Below, piece by piece: positions 51,404-60,335 of a DNA stretch of 64,000 nucleotides. Numbering within the stretch: position 1 is the first letter of the stretch; every line of letters starts with the position of its first letter. The notes below the pieces were generated by a model. It searched no databases, was not told where the DNA came from, and was given only the letters and a program-made list of their open reading frames with translations. Origin of the DNA: Ovoidimarina sp038744785 (lineage in GTDB: Bacteria > Pseudomonadota > Alphaproteobacteria > Rhodobacterales > Rhodobacteraceae); the NCBI GenBank assembly GCA_038744785.1, contig JBCDLX010000008.1, forward strand, positions 62,001 to 126,000, in the 5' to 3' direction. The position numbers and the translations under genes are program-made.

Positions 51404-52134
51404 AGCGCCCTCTCAATGAATGAGGTCAGCCGCGCCCAAAGCTGCGGCTCGGTATCGAAATCAAACGCATGCCCCTGCCCCGGCGCAAGGAAAAGATCGG
51501 GCGGGTTGCCCGCCGCGTCGAGCCGCCGGGCCAAAGACAGTACCGCGTCCGGCGGCGCGATATCATCTTGATCGCCAACGCTAAGGAAGACCGGCCCCCC
51601 GTATCGTTCGATCTCTATCGGGGTTCCGGGCGTCAATTGCGCGTCCCGACCCGGCCAGACCCAAGCACGCGGGCCGTCGGCGCGAATGGGCGCGCCCCAC
51701 CCTTCGGACCTCATGCGGGCGGGATCGAAGGCTTCGCGTATGACGGCAGAGGGCGCATGCGCGGCGACATAGGAAAAAGGTGCGGCGCTGCCTGACAACG
51801 CTGCCGCAAGAAGCGCAAGCTCGCCGCCTTTCGACGCACCGAACAGGCCGACCCCCCGACATCGGGGATGACGGGCAAGCCGTTCTGCTGCATCCAGAAC
51901 GCCCCGGATGTCGACATTTTCGATCTTTCCCGCAGCCCAGTAATCGCCGTCCCCATATGCCCAAGGCAGCGCAAGGATCCCGTGCATTGCCATGATCACG
52001 CAAAACCGGTGTCCCCATCCGGCCATGGGCCCTTCGGACCCATGCAAAAACACCATGCCCGCCAGGTTTTCGCCGTCGGGCGGGCCATAGACCGGCCCTG
52101 CCCCGTCAAGAACCTCTAGCGTGGGCCCGCTCAC
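51400..52134 (-). CDS. alpha/beta hydrolase (dienelactone hydrolase or acyl-CoA thioesterase-like)
   Basis: About 244 residues from GTG 52134. The nucleophile elbow is GLFGASKGGELALLAAAL (Ser in GxSxG, here G-A-S-K-G). The acid and base are in VGDQDDIAPPDAVLSLA and GQGHAFDF. The LHGSEGPMAGWGHRF segment forms the oxyanion region. It resembles BAAT/dienelactone-type hydrolases. GTG overlaps the stop of the Anbu gene (GTGA); an in-frame ATG at 52176 lies inside Anbu and is less likely. Confidence 0.82.
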   Translation of the reverse strand: MSGPTLEVLDGAGPVYGPPDGENLAGMVFLHGSEGPMAGWGHRFCVIMAMHGILALPWAYGDGDYWAAGKIENVDIRGVLDAAERLARHPRCRGVGLFGASKGGELALLAAALSGSAAPFSYVAAHAPSAVIREAFDPARMRSEGWGAPIRADGPRAWVWPGRDAQLTPGTPIEIERYGGPVFLSVGDQDDIAPPDAVLSLARRLDAAGNPPDLFLAPGQGHAFDFDTEPQLWARLTSFIERAL

Positions 52135-52856
52135 ATTTTGATCTCCGAGAATGCGTCGCGCAGCGCTTGGCTCCACGCGCGGCTCATCTCTTGGAAGCCC
52201 GCGTCATCGGCTTCGATCCGGCGCGCGATGCCGACGGCATAATGGTCGCAAGGGATTACGGTAAGATCGAGCGGCATGCCCACGCTTAGGTTCGAGCGCA
52301 ACGTCGAATCCATCGACAAGAGCACCGCCTTTGTTGCGTCGGGAAGGCTGGTTTCCGGCCGCACCACCCGGTCCAGAATGGGCTTGCCGTACTTATGCTC
52401 ACCGATCTGCAGGAACGGGGTGTCTGCGGTGGCCTCGATGAAGTTTCCTTCTGGGTAGACCAAGAACATACGCATGCCCCCGCCCTTGCGTTGGCCGGCC
52501 ACGATCATCGAAGCGGACGCATGCTGCGCCGCCCGATCCATCCGTTCGTTGATCTCTGCTGAGACCTCGGACAACACGCGCCCGACGATTTGCGCAACCT
52601 GCAGAATTGTCGGTGCGAGCATGATGGACTGCTCGGGATCGGGCTCGATATCCGAGATTGCCTCTTCCAGCCGCGCCAGCGTGGTCTGCGTGACCGACAG
52701 GCTGCCGGCGGTCATGATGGCCACGATCCGTTCGCCCGGCTCTTCGAACACGAAAGTCTTGCGATACGTGGCAATGTTGTCCAGCCCCGCATTGGTCCGC
52801 GTGTCTGACAACAATACCATGCCTTCGTCCAAAAGAAGGCCCACGCAATAGGTCAT
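52131..52856 (-). CDS. Anbu-type proteasome-like peptidase
   Basis: 241 residues. Starts MTYCVGLLLDEGMVLLSDTR, the near-invariant beginning of Anbu (bacterial ancestral beta-subunit), an Ntn-hydrolase in which Thr2 is exposed after Met removal. TRTNAGLDNIATYRKTFVFE and ATKAVLLSMDSTLRSNLSVG support this. Anbu assembles into rings; its substrate is unknown. In many bacteria it sits with an ATP-grasp, an alpha-E domain protein and a transglutaminase; none of these is adjacent here. It heads a five-gene overlapping operon (hydrolase, two VOC proteins, acetyltransferase). Confidence 0.9.
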   Translation of the reverse strand: MTYCVGLLLDEGMVLLSDTRTNAGLDNIATYRKTFVFEEPGERIVAIMTAGSLSVTQTTLARLEEAISDIEPDPEQSIMLAPTILQVAQIVGRVLSEVSAEINERMDRAAQHASASMIVAGQRKGGGMRMFLVYPEGNFIEATADTPFLQIGEHKYGKPILDRVVRPETSLPDATKAVLLSMDSTLRSNLSVGMPLDLTVIPCDHYAVGIARRIEADDAGFQEMSRAWSQALRDAFSEIKM

Positions 52857-53047
52857 GAGGTCGTTCCATCCGCTCGTTCCGGAGCAACGTTAAGCCCGGC
52901 TTCCGGCGGGGGCAATGGCGGTCTGTGCCACGGCCAGGGCGCAAGAATTCCTTTCAAGCATCTCAAATTCGTCACGAATCCCGAACATAACGAAAGCGTG
53001 AGAGTACGTGTCAATGACACGGATGTTGTGAGTGAAAGGAGCGTCCC

Positions 53048-53215
53048 ATGAGCGACGTGATCGAGATTGCGCAAAACAAGCGCGCGCGCCTGATGAAAGA
53101 GATCGAGGCACGCATGGACCAGGTCGAAAAGCTGGACAACTTCATCATGTTTGGAGCGCAGCTTTCGACCGAGGAAACCCACGAGAGTGCAGAGACCGCG
53201 ATCGCTGCCGAGTGA
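53048..53215 (+). CDS. small coiled-coil-like protein, 55 residues
   Basis: Short open frame starting ATG 53048 with AAAGGAG at a good distance upstream and stop TGA at 53213-53215. The product MSDVIEIAQNKRARLMKEIE continues as a heptad-like helix, then a short acidic tail (STEETHESAETAIAAE). It looks like a conserved small Rhodobacteraceae protein; no function is known. It is divergent from the Anbu gene. Confidence 0.6.
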   Translation: MSDVIEIAQNKRARLMKEIEARMDQVEKLDNFIMFGAQLSTEETHESAETAIAAE

Positions 53216-53221
53216 CGTGTC

Positions 53222-53246
53222 GGGTCCGGAACACGATGTCGGACCC
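53222..53246 (+). terminator. weak hairpin after the 55-residue gene
   Basis: GGGTCCG (53222-53228) pairs with CGGACCC (53240-53246) around an 11-base loop, just after the small ORF stop. No T-run follows, so terminator function is uncertain. Confidence 0.3.
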
Positions 53247-53303
53247 AAGAACCGAAGCCGAAACTGCGCGGGACATCCCTGCCCCGCGCGAAATGCAAGC
53301 GTG

Positions 53304-54296
53304 TTAGTCTAGCGCTGCGTCCGTGATGGCGTGGGTCCACGCACCTTCTGGCGTTGCGGTGATCACAGGGTCCGAACCGCCTGCCAAAAGCGTTTCGACC
53401 GTCCGGTCGAAGTCTGCCGGATCAAGTGTTCCGTTCGATCCTGCCGTAAGCTTCGCAATCTCGCCCATCATCCGTTTTTGATGGGTTTCGGTCTGTGCGC
53501 CCGTCTCATCGTAATCAAGCACGATCAGCGCCGCCTCATCCGGGTTTTCTTCGGCGTACTTCCAACCCTTCATCGAAGCACGCACAAAGCGTTCCATCTT
53601 TCCGACAAAATCCGGGTCCGCCAGATTCTCCTCAAGCACGTAGAGCCCGTCTTCAAGTGTCGCCACGCCCTGGTCTTCGTATTTGAAGGTGACAAGCTCT
53701 TCGGGTGTTACGCCCGCATCGATGACCTGCCAGTATTCATTGTAGGTCATCGTCGAAATGCAGTCGGCTTGCCGCTGCAAAAGCGGATCGACGTTAAAGC
53801 CCTGCTTCAGGACCTCGACCCCGTTTTCGTCCTTGCCGTCGGTTTCGATCCCAAGGGTGCTCATCCACGACAAGAATGGGAACTCGTTGCCGAAGAACCA
53901 GACGCCCAGCGTGCGGTTCTTCAGATCCTCCGGCGACGCGATACCCGCATCCTTCCAGCAGGTCAGCATCATGCCCGACGACTTGAAGGGCTGCGCGATA
54001 TTGACAAGCGGCAGGCCTTTTTCGCGCGCCGCAAGCGCAGCTGGCATCCATTCCACAGTGACGTCCGCACCGCCGCCCGCGATCACCTGCGTTGGCGCAA
54101 TGTCTGGACCGCCCGGTTTTATCGTGACGTTTAGGTCCTCTTCGCCGTAGAACCCTTTCTCAAGCGCGACATAGTAGCCTGCGAACTGAGCCTGGGTCAC
54201 CCATTTCAGCTGCAGGGTTACGTCGTCCGCAGCCTGCGCAGCAGCCCCGGAAAGACCCAGCGCGGCCATCGCCGCGCCACCAATTAGATGCTTCAT
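53304..54296 (-). CDS. ABC transporter substrate-binding protein, NMT1/THI5-like
   Basis: 330 residues with a signal peptide (about 1-22, AAAQAADD). The N-lobe LQLKWVTQAQFAGYYVALEK is the hallmark of the NMT1/THI5 family, which includes receptors for thiamine precursors, riboflavin and other heterocycles. GGGADVTVEWMPAALAAREK and WFFGNEFPFLSWMSTLGI follow. The ATG at 54296 has AGGGAG at six bases; an ATG at 54302 is too close to it. It is the last gene of the operon. The ligand is unassigned; a pyrimidine-related compound is possible given the dihydropyrimidinase nearby. Confidence 0.87.
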   Translation of the reverse strand: MKHLIGGAAMAALGLSGAAAQAADDVTLQLKWVTQAQFAGYYVALEKGFYGEEDLNVTIKPGGPDIAPTQVIAGGGADVTVEWMPAALAAREKGLPLVNIAQPFKSSGMMLTCWKDAGIASPEDLKNRTLGVWFFGNEFPFLSWMSTLGIETDGKDENGVEVLKQGFNVDPLLQRQADCISTMTYNEYWQVIDAGVTPEELVTFKYEDQGVATLEDGLYVLEENLADPDFVGKMERFVRASMKGWKYAEENPDEAALIVLDYDETGAQTETHQKRMMGEIAKLTAGSNGTLDPADFDRTVETLLAGGSDPVITATPEGAWTHAITDAALD

Positions 54297-54453
54297 CCCC
54301 ATCTCCCTGATTGGTTTTATTGGTTTCATCTGACGGCATCCTTTCCGAATTTGACCAACCATTCAAATATTTCTTTGGCCCAGATGCCTCCGAGTCGGCC
54401 ATTTGCCCAAGCGTTAAGCACCAAAGCCGCTGTCGATGAGTTCAGGCTAAGGG

Positions 54454-55335
54454 CTAGTGACGCTGGGACGGATGCCAGAACGTCACGCGGCGCTCGGCAG
54501 ATGCCACAAGCCCATACGCAAGCGAACCGGTGATCGCAGCGACTGCAATCTCTGCCCACACAAGATCGATCGATAAGGATCCCACACCTGTCGATATTCG
54601 AAACCCCATGCCGCGTGTGGGTGATCCGAAGTATTCAGCAACGATCGCGCCGATCAACGCAAGGGTTGTGCATATCTTAAGCCCATTGAAAATGAACGGC
54701 ATCGACGCCGGTAGCCGCAGTTTCAGAAGCGTGGCCCAGTATCCTGCCGCATAGGTGCGCATCAGGTCCTTCTGCATGGCGCCCGCTTCTGCGAGACCCT
54801 GGACGGTGTTCACCAGCATCGGGAAGAACACCATGACCACGACCACCGCAGCCTTTGATTGCCAATCAAAGCCGAACCAGGCCACAAGGATAGGTGCGAT
54901 CCCCACAATCGGCAACGCGGCGACGAAGTTCCCGATGGGCAGAAGACCCCGGGTCAGAAACGGCGATCGGTCGATCAGGATCGCCACACCAAAAGCCGCG
55001 CTGCACCCGATCAAATATCCTGACAGCGCGCCTTTCAGCACCGTCTGACGGAAATCCTCCCACAGTGTCAGCGTCTCGGCGGCGAACCGGGCGGCGATGG
55101 CCGACGGTGACGGCAGGATCACGGGTGAAACCTCAAAATGCGTGACTATCCCTTGCCACAACACCAAAATCGCCACACCAAACAGCACTGGCACAAGGAT
55201 GCGGACCCCGCGCGCCCGGTTCCAGCGTGACCGGGCAAGCCCCGTGTTCACCGCCCAAAGTGCCAGCCAGATCGCCAGGGCGGCCCAAAGCCCGATCAAA
55301 CCCATGTCATGGCTCCATCCGTCGAACATCTGCAT
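54454..55335 (-). CDS. ABC transporter permease (SsuC/TauC/ThiX type)
   Basis: 293 residues, about six or seven transmembrane segments. Conserved PSPSAIAARFAAETLTLWED and the binding-protein-dependent permease loop EAGAMQKDLMRTYAAGYWAT, then KLRLPASMPFIFNGLKI. It pairs with the second permease of the operon. The N-terminal 40 residues form an extra hydrophobic segment. No start ambiguity affects the domain. Confidence 0.9.
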   Translation of the reverse strand: MQMFDGWSHDMGLIGLWAALAIWLALWAVNTGLARSRWNRARGVRILVPVLFGVAILVLWQGIVTHFEVSPVILPSPSAIAARFAAETLTLWEDFRQTVLKGALSGYLIGCSAAFGVAILIDRSPFLTRGLLPIGNFVAALPIVGIAPILVAWFGFDWQSKAAVVVVMVFFPMLVNTVQGLAEAGAMQKDLMRTYAAGYWATLLKLRLPASMPFIFNGLKICTTLALIGAIVAEYFGSPTRGMGFRISTGVGSLSIDLVWAEIAVAAITGSLAYGLVASAERRVTFWHPSQRH

Positions 55336-55462
55336 TCGGCCCGCATTGGGCGGACCCAGCGGCGATAGAAAGAGCGTTCCCCACTGACCGAAGAACCGCG
55401 GTCGGCAGGCCCCGGCCTGCCGTGCCGCCTATCTGACCCGGACCGGTTCGCGTCAGACAGGC

Positions 55463-56395
55463 TCATGCCGCCATGCCCATTCGCCGAAGTGTCATGCCTT
55501 GCAGCCACCCAAGAAGTGTTACCAGCACACCGGCCAAGATCGCCGCGGCAAAAAGCGCAGCCCAGATGGCCATCGGATTGCCAAACTGGTCGCCGATCAA
55601 AATACGCGCGCCGAGACCAGAGATTGCGCCTGTTGGAAGCTCGCCGACAATCGTACCGACTAAGGCGGCAGCGATCCCGATCTTCAGCGATGTGAAGAGA
55701 TAGGGCACCGAGGTCGGAAGCCGAAGTTTCCAGAAACCCTGGCCGCCGCTTGCATTGTAGGTCTGCAGCAGATCAAGCTGCTCTCGAGTCGGCGCGCGCA
55801 AGCCTTTGGTCATGCCCACAAGCACCGGAAAGAAGCACAGGTAGGCGGAAATGATTGCCTTGGGCAACGCCCGACCATCGATGCCGATCTGGGCCGACAA
55901 GACGATGATCATCGGAGCAAGCGCAACGATCGGCACCGTCTGGCTAATGATTGCCCAGGGCATCAGGCTCATTTCCAGCGTTCGGGAATACACGATCCCG
56001 ACAGCCCCCAAGATCCCGACCGCTGTCCCCAAAGCAAAGCCAAACAGTGTCGACTGAAGGGTAACCCAGCCATGGTAGATCAGGCCACGCTTCGACATTG
56101 CTCGGCCCCGGAGGGCAAGTTCGCCTGTGGTTTTCCACAGCTCTTGCGCCACTTGTCCGGGCGTCGGAAGCCGCGGCCTGTCAAGCGAATAGGTTGCGGG
56201 AATCCCGCCAGGGTTGCGCAGCATTAGGGCCAAAACGCCCACGTCCTGACGCGCAATCGGCGTTGGGGGCAAGACCGTTTCGCCAGCCCGTTCGGCCTGA
56301 TCAAGGGCCACGCGAATGTTCATCGGCGCAACCGCCGCAGACCAAAGCGCAACAAGAGCGGCAAGAACAACTAGGACCGGAAGCACCCGTCGCAT
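55463..56395 (-). CDS. ABC transporter permease (SsuC/TauC/ThiX type)
   Basis: 310 residues. Membrane segments and loop REQLDLLQTYNASGGQGFWK then KLRLPTSVPYLFTSLKIGIA parallel its neighbour, showing heterodimeric permeases. ATG 56395 has GGGAGG seven bases upstream and overlaps the acetyltransferase stop (TGATG). It forms, with the ATPase and binding protein, an importer. Confidence 0.9.
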   Translation of the reverse strand: MRRVLPVLVVLAALVALWSAAVAPMNIRVALDQAERAGETVLPPTPIARQDVGVLALMLRNPGGIPATYSLDRPRLPTPGQVAQELWKTTGELALRGRAMSKRGLIYHGWVTLQSTLFGFALGTAVGILGAVGIVYSRTLEMSLMPWAIISQTVPIVALAPMIIVLSAQIGIDGRALPKAIISAYLCFFPVLVGMTKGLRAPTREQLDLLQTYNASGGQGFWKLRLPTSVPYLFTSLKIGIAAALVGTIVGELPTGAISGLGARILIGDQFGNPMAIWAALFAAAILAGVLVTLLGWLQGMTLRRMGMAA

Positions 56396-56835
56396 CAACA
56401 CGCCTCCCATCTAAGCAGGACATCTGGCAGGCCTTCCTCATTATCGCCGGGCGAGGTGCGCAGCTCGCGAAACCCTTCGCGCGCATAGAAACGCCGCGCC
56501 CCGTCGTTCGCCAGGAAGGTCCAAAGCTCGAGCGCGGTGCGCCCGACCTTGGCGTGATCGAGAAGCCGTTTGCCGATCCCTTGGCCAGGCGTCCCGACAT
56601 AAAGTGCTGTCACTATGTCCGCGTCGGTATCCGTCGCCATGAACCCGGCGACAGGGTCGCCTGATACCCAGACCTCTCGGCACTGAAATACAAAGTCGCG
56701 GTAGAACGTCAGAACACCTTCCGGCGTGTGCACTCTGGGCATCCATTCTCGATCGTCGATCCACGCGTTCAAAATCGCCGCGCATGCTGGGGCATCCTCG
56801 GGCAAGCCTCGCCTGATATCTCCGGAGCCCGTCAT
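56395..56835 (-). CDS. GNAT N-acetyltransferase embedded in the ABC operon
   Basis: 146 residues. DIRRGLPEDAPACAAILNAW, FMATDTDADIVTALYVGTPG then GIGKRLLDHAKVGRTALELW and FYAREGFREL are clear GNAT motifs. The ATG at 56835 overlaps the ATPase stop (ATGA) and its own stop overlaps the permease start, so it is translationally coupled on both sides. This suggests it modifies or detoxifies the transported compound, but that is inference. Confidence 0.85.
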   Translation of the reverse strand: MTGSGDIRRGLPEDAPACAAILNAWIDDREWMPRVHTPEGVLTFYRDFVFQCREVWVSGDPVAGFMATDTDADIVTALYVGTPGQGIGKRLLDHAKVGRTALELWTFLANDGARRFYAREGFRELRTSPGDNEEGLPDVLLRWEAC

Positions 56836-57617
56836 AGGTCGGGGCCATGGCCTGCGCGAAGCCCTTCGCGTACCCGGTGGGCGATCTCGATGAACTCCGG
56901 GCTGTCGCGGATGTCGAGCGGGCGCTCGTTCGGCAGCGGGCTTTCGATTACATCCGTAATCCGGCCGGGCCTTGGCGACATCACGACGATCTTGGTGGAC
57001 AGATACACCGCCTCGGGGATCGAATGGGTGACAAACAGCATCGTCTTCCCGGTCCGGTCCCACAGGCCCAAAAGCTCTTCGTTCAGCCGGTCACGCACGA
57101 TCTCATCCAGCGCGCCAAAGGGTTCGTCCATCAAGAGAAGATCTGCGTCGAACGCAAGCGCGCGCGCAATCGAGGCACGCTGCTGCATCCCGCCCGATAG
57201 CTGCCAGGGGAACTTCGCTTCGAACCCGGACAGGTCCACAAGCTCCAGAACCCGCTGTACCCGGTCGGCCTGTTCGGCCTTCGCGTAGCCCATGATTTCT
57301 AAGGGTAGCCGGATATTGCCACCAATCGTTCGCCACGGGTAAAGCCCCGCAGCCTGAAATACATAGCCATAAGCGCGCATCCGACGCGCCTCGTCAGGTG
57401 TCAACCCGTTTACGGTCAGCGCACCGCCTGTCGGATGTTCAAGCGCGGCCACGCAGCGCAAGAAAGTGGTTTTGCCGCAACCCGACGGCCCGATGAAGGA
57501 GACAAATTCCCCCTTCGCCACACTCAGGTTCACATCCCGCAACGCATGAACTGGTCCATCCCCTGTCTGAAAGGTCAGATCGAGCGTCCTTGCCTCGACC
57601 ACCACACCCTCGGTCAT
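56832..57617 (-). CDS. ABC transporter ATP-binding protein (NitT/TauT/ThiZ family)
   Basis: 261 residues. Walker A GPSGCGKTT is near residue 43, signature LSGGMQQRASIARAL near 143, Walker B LLLMDEPFGALDEIVRDRL, switch VTHSIPEAVYLST. First gene of the operon, divergent from the cupin gene by about 80 bases. No TPP riboswitch-like CTGAGA element was seen upstream, arguing against strict thiamine regulation. Confidence 0.93.
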   Translation of the reverse strand: MTEGVVVEARTLDLTFQTGDGPVHALRDVNLSVAKGEFVSFIGPSGCGKTTFLRCVAALEHPTGGALTVNGLTPDEARRMRAYGYVFQAAGLYPWRTIGGNIRLPLEIMGYAKAEQADRVQRVLELVDLSGFEAKFPWQLSGGMQQRASIARALAFDADLLLMDEPFGALDEIVRDRLNEELLGLWDRTGKTMLFVTHSIPEAVYLSTKIVVMSPRPGRITDVIESPLPNERPLDIRDSPEFIEIAHRVREGLRAGHGPDL

Positions 57618-57698
57618 AGCCGTCCCCGGTCCTGTCGTTCTTGACAGGCCACCTGCACGGCCCGCCTGATCGGTTTATCCGAATCCAGGGGACATACC

Positions 57699-58067
57699 AT
57701 GCCAAAGGCAAGCGCGCTGCAATGCCGAAAGCTCCGCCCGGGCGACAGCTATATGGGCAAACAGGGGTTTGCGTATTTCGAAGGCATCTCGAGAGAGGCG
57801 GTTGGAAGCCAGTCCATATGCATGCACGTCCTGCGCGTACCGCCCGGCGGCCGTGCAAAGGCGCACAAACACGAAAGCCACGAGACCGCGATCTATATTC
57901 TTGAGGGCAACGCCATCATGTATTGGGGCGAAGAGCTTGAGAACCGGATGGAAACCCAGCCGGGCGATCTGATCTACATTCCGGCGGATGTCCCGCACCT
58001 GCCGATCAACACCGGTTCTGTTGACGCCGTCGCCGTCATAGCTCGAACCGATCCGCACGAGCAGTAA
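57699..58067 (+). CDS. cupin domain protein
   Basis: 122 residues with a single cupin: PPGGRAKAHKHESHETAIYI supplies the first motif (histidines and glutamate for metal), and PGDLIYIPADVPHLPIN the second, including its histidine. It could bind a metal and a small ligand or act as an isomerase. Divergent from the ABC operon and so perhaps linked to its substrate. The function is not deduced. Confidence 0.83.
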   Translation: MPKASALQCRKLRPGDSYMGKQGFAYFEGISREAVGSQSICMHVLRVPPGGRAKAHKHESHETAIYILEGNAIMYWGEELENRMETQPGDLIYIPADVPHLPINTGSVDAVAVIARTDPHEQ

Positions 58068-58242
58068 AGTGTTGTCTTACTGCCGGAGTTAGAAAGGTTG
58101 GTCCTGTAATACACTGCTTTTCCCGGGCGTATCCGAACGGGCGGTGCGAAAGCGAATTTTCTGCCCGGCGCGAAAGACATGCTTAGTTTTGGCCGGCTTT
58201 CGTTCTTGCCGGATGTGAGCAATGCCCAGATTTGCTTCCCAA

Positions 58243-58665
58243 CTACGCCGCAGAAATCTGTGCCATCAGCCCGGCGACGTCTTCTGCATGTCGCTGCTCG
58301 CAGAACTTCCCGTCTTTTAGCGTGTAGATGTCGATGCCGTTGCAACCGGCAATCTTGTTTGTCGCCGACGCGCCGTAGAAAGAGCCGATGTGCGTGCCTT
58401 GGAACGACCAGTAGACGATCCATCTTCCTTCTTTTGTTTCTTCGACCAGGTTCAATTTGTGGCTGAAACCCGTGAAGCCGCCCTTAAGCTCGTCAAAGAA
58501 TCCAAGGTGGGCGTCCTTATCAGACAGGAACACAGGGGCTAGGGGATGGCGGTCATGGTCCTTGAAGTCATCGGTAAAGTAATCAGCCAGATCATCTTTG
58601 GTTTTGTCTGGGTCGTCGACGTTGGCATAAAATTCAGTGATCAGTGCTCTAATATCGTTCATCAT
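58243..58665 (-). CDS. SnoaL-like (NTF2 fold) protein
   Basis: 140 residues: ALITEFYANVDDPDKTKDDL, YFTDDFKDHDRHPLAPVFLS, GFSHKLNLVEETKEGRWIVY and GCNGIDIYTLKDGKFCEQRH match the SnoaL polyketide cyclase/ester cyclase fold, often of unknown biochemical role. Start ATG 58665 or the adjacent ATG 58662. It is downstream of the SDR gene by 20 bases and probably co-transcribed. Codon use and lower GC suggest transferred DNA. Confidence 0.82.
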   Translation of the reverse strand: MMNDIRALITEFYANVDDPDKTKDDLADYFTDDFKDHDRHPLAPVFLSDKDAHLGFFDELKGGFTGFSHKLNLVEETKEGRWIVYWSFQGTHIGSFYGASATNKIAGCNGIDIYTLKDGKFCEQRHAEDVAGLMAQISAA

Positions 58666-58685
58666 TTTGCCCTTCGTGTTAGGCT

Positions 58686-59492
58686 CTAGAGGCCAAATCG
58701 GTCTTTGGTCTTGGCGTAGAAAGTGAGGTCGTCGAGCGTGTCGCGGTCGGCCAGCGCGTTGTGAGCCGCACTGCCGGCCGGATAGCGCAGGGTTTCGGTT
58801 CCGTCTGTCGCAGCGCACCACACGGCCTCGGCGACAACCTCTGCGGGCTCTGCCATTTCGGCGAACTTCGCCGCCATTGACCTCATCGCGTCGACCAACG
58901 GCTGGTAAGCTCGCAAAGCAGGATCGTGGGCAAATTGCATAGACCGAGTACCGAAGTCCGAGGCAATCAGACCCGGTTCCACGATCTTGATCCTAGCGCC
59001 AATTGCCTCAAGCTCAAACCGCAATGCTTCGGAAAAGCCCTCAATCGCGAACTTCGAGGCGTCATAGACGGTCCCAAGCGGATAGGTGAACCGACCAACG
59101 ATCGACGAGATGTTGACGATCACACCTCCGCCCTGCCGGCGAAACAGAGGAAGGACGGCCTGTGTCACGCCCATGGTGCCAAATACGTTCACGGCGAACT
59201 GCTGTTTGATCTGGTCGGCGGAGATGGCTTCGAGCGCGCCAATAGCGGCGTAACCGGCATTGTTCACCACCACATCGAGGCTGCCGAATACGTCCACGGC
59301 GTCTGCGACGGCTTTGTCGATGCTCTCGCGCACCGTCACGTCCAAAGGCAATACAAGCATGTCACCTGCAAGGTCCCGAGCGTCATTCGGATTGCGCATG
59401 GTCGCGGCGACGTTCCAACCCTTCGACGCAAAGTGCCTTGCGGTTGCACGCCCGATGCCAGACGAGGTCCCAGTTATAAGAATGGTGGGCAT
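58686..59492 (-). CDS. short-chain dehydrogenase/reductase (SDR)
   Basis: 268 residues. The classical SDR cofactor motif is TGTSSGIGRATARHF at 7-21, with VVNNAGYA near residue 75. The active site has a serine in NISSIVGRFTYP and the Tyr-x-x-x-Lys in TVYDASKFAIEGFSEAL. NADP or NAD use is unresolved. It is divergent from the TetR gene through a palindromic operator region, with SnoaL as the downstream partner. Confidence 0.9.
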   Translation of the reverse strand: MPTILITGTSSGIGRATARHFASKGWNVAATMRNPNDARDLAGDMLVLPLDVTVRESIDKAVADAVDVFGSLDVVVNNAGYAAIGALEAISADQIKQQFAVNVFGTMGVTQAVLPLFRRQGGGVIVNISSIVGRFTYPLGTVYDASKFAIEGFSEALRFELEAIGARIKIVEPGLIASDFGTRSMQFAHDPALRAYQPLVDAMRSMAAKFAEMAEPAEVVAEAVWCAATDGTETLRYPAGSAAHNALADRDTLDDLTFYAKTKDRFGL

Positions 59493-59514
59493 GGAGATGC
59501 TCCAAAAATGATAT

Positions 59515-59529
59515 GGTACCGTACCGTAC
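59515..59529. promoter_or_regulatory. palindromic operator candidate for the TetR regulator
   Basis: GGTACCGTACCGTAC lies between the divergent SDR and TetR genes and contains two overlapping palindromes (GGTAC-C-GTACC and GTAC-C-GTAC). Its position and symmetry fit a TetR-family operator controlling both genes. Confidence 0.5.
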
Positions 59530-59600
59530 TTATTAATTCACTCTGGTCAACCCCTTGTATAGTTGAGAGAGTGTAAGCCCGACGGAAGAAAGCACTGGCT

Positions 59601-60239
59601 TTGGAAAACACAAGAAAAACCGTTAGTTACGGCCGCGCTAGTGTCGACCCCAAGGGTCGGATTCTGTCTGCGGCAAAGAGATTGTTTTTCACCGAAGGAT
59701 TTGACCGCGTCAGCGTGGAGCGGCTCGCAAGAGAAGCAAGCGTTTCAAAAACGACCCTGTACAAATACTTCGGCGACATGCCGGGTGTGCTGAGGGCCAT
59801 TGCTGAAGGCGAGGCCGACCAATTCGACTTTTCAATCGGATCGGATGAAGCATCGGCAAATGATCTGGAAGAGCGTTTGATTGATATTGGCGCGCAGCTG
59901 CTCAAAGAGATTGACGCCCCGGAGAAGGTGCAATTCGACCGTCTGGTGCACGAACAGGCACGGCACCATCCGGAACTGGCCGAAGTCTATTACTCGGCAC
60001 TGTACAAGCGAACCCAGGACTACCTTGCCGCCCTGATCGCTCTGGGCCAAAAGAAGGATCTGTTTAGATCGGATGCGCAACCCGAGCTTCTGGCGGATCA
60101 ACTGCTGAGTATGTGGCTTGGCCTTGGTCGGACAAGGACGGTCCTGGGTTTGAGGACGACTGCCACCCAAGACTATTTCGAGCGCAGTCAGCAGGCCGTC
60201 CGCACGCTCAAGGGGATCGGAACTTCACGCTGCAAATGA
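59601..60239 (+). CDS. TetR family transcriptional regulator
   Basis: About 212 residues from TTG 59601. The N-terminal HTH shows GRILSAAKRLFFTEGFDRVS, VERLAREASVSKTTLYKYFG, the typical TetR pattern. The C-terminal ligand domain (ARHHPELAEVYYSALYKRTQ) resembles the AcrR/TetR_C_7 type. The start is uncertain; no strong ribosome site is evident. It is divergent from the SDR-SnoaL pair, which it probably represses. Confidence 0.82.
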   Translation: MENTRKTVSYGRASVDPKGRILSAAKRLFFTEGFDRVSVERLAREASVSKTTLYKYFGDMPGVLRAIAEGEADQFDFSIGSDEASANDLEERLIDIGAQLLKEIDAPEKVQFDRLVHEQARHHPELAEVYYSALYKRTQDYLAALIALGQKKDLFRSDAQPELLADQLLSMWLGLGRTRTVLGLRTTATQDYFERSQQAVRTLKGIGTSRCK

Positions 60240-60335
60240 ACTTGGGCCCGACGCGGGCATCATGTGCAAAGTCAGCATCGATTTCTCACACAGTCCGCGC
60301 CCGTACTGGCAATCCCGCGTTTCCGCTCGGGGCGG

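Noticed and set aside
57618..57698. TPP riboswitch upstream of the NMT1/THI5-like ABC operon
   Set aside because: The CTGAGA and the ACCTGA-type core elements are absent.
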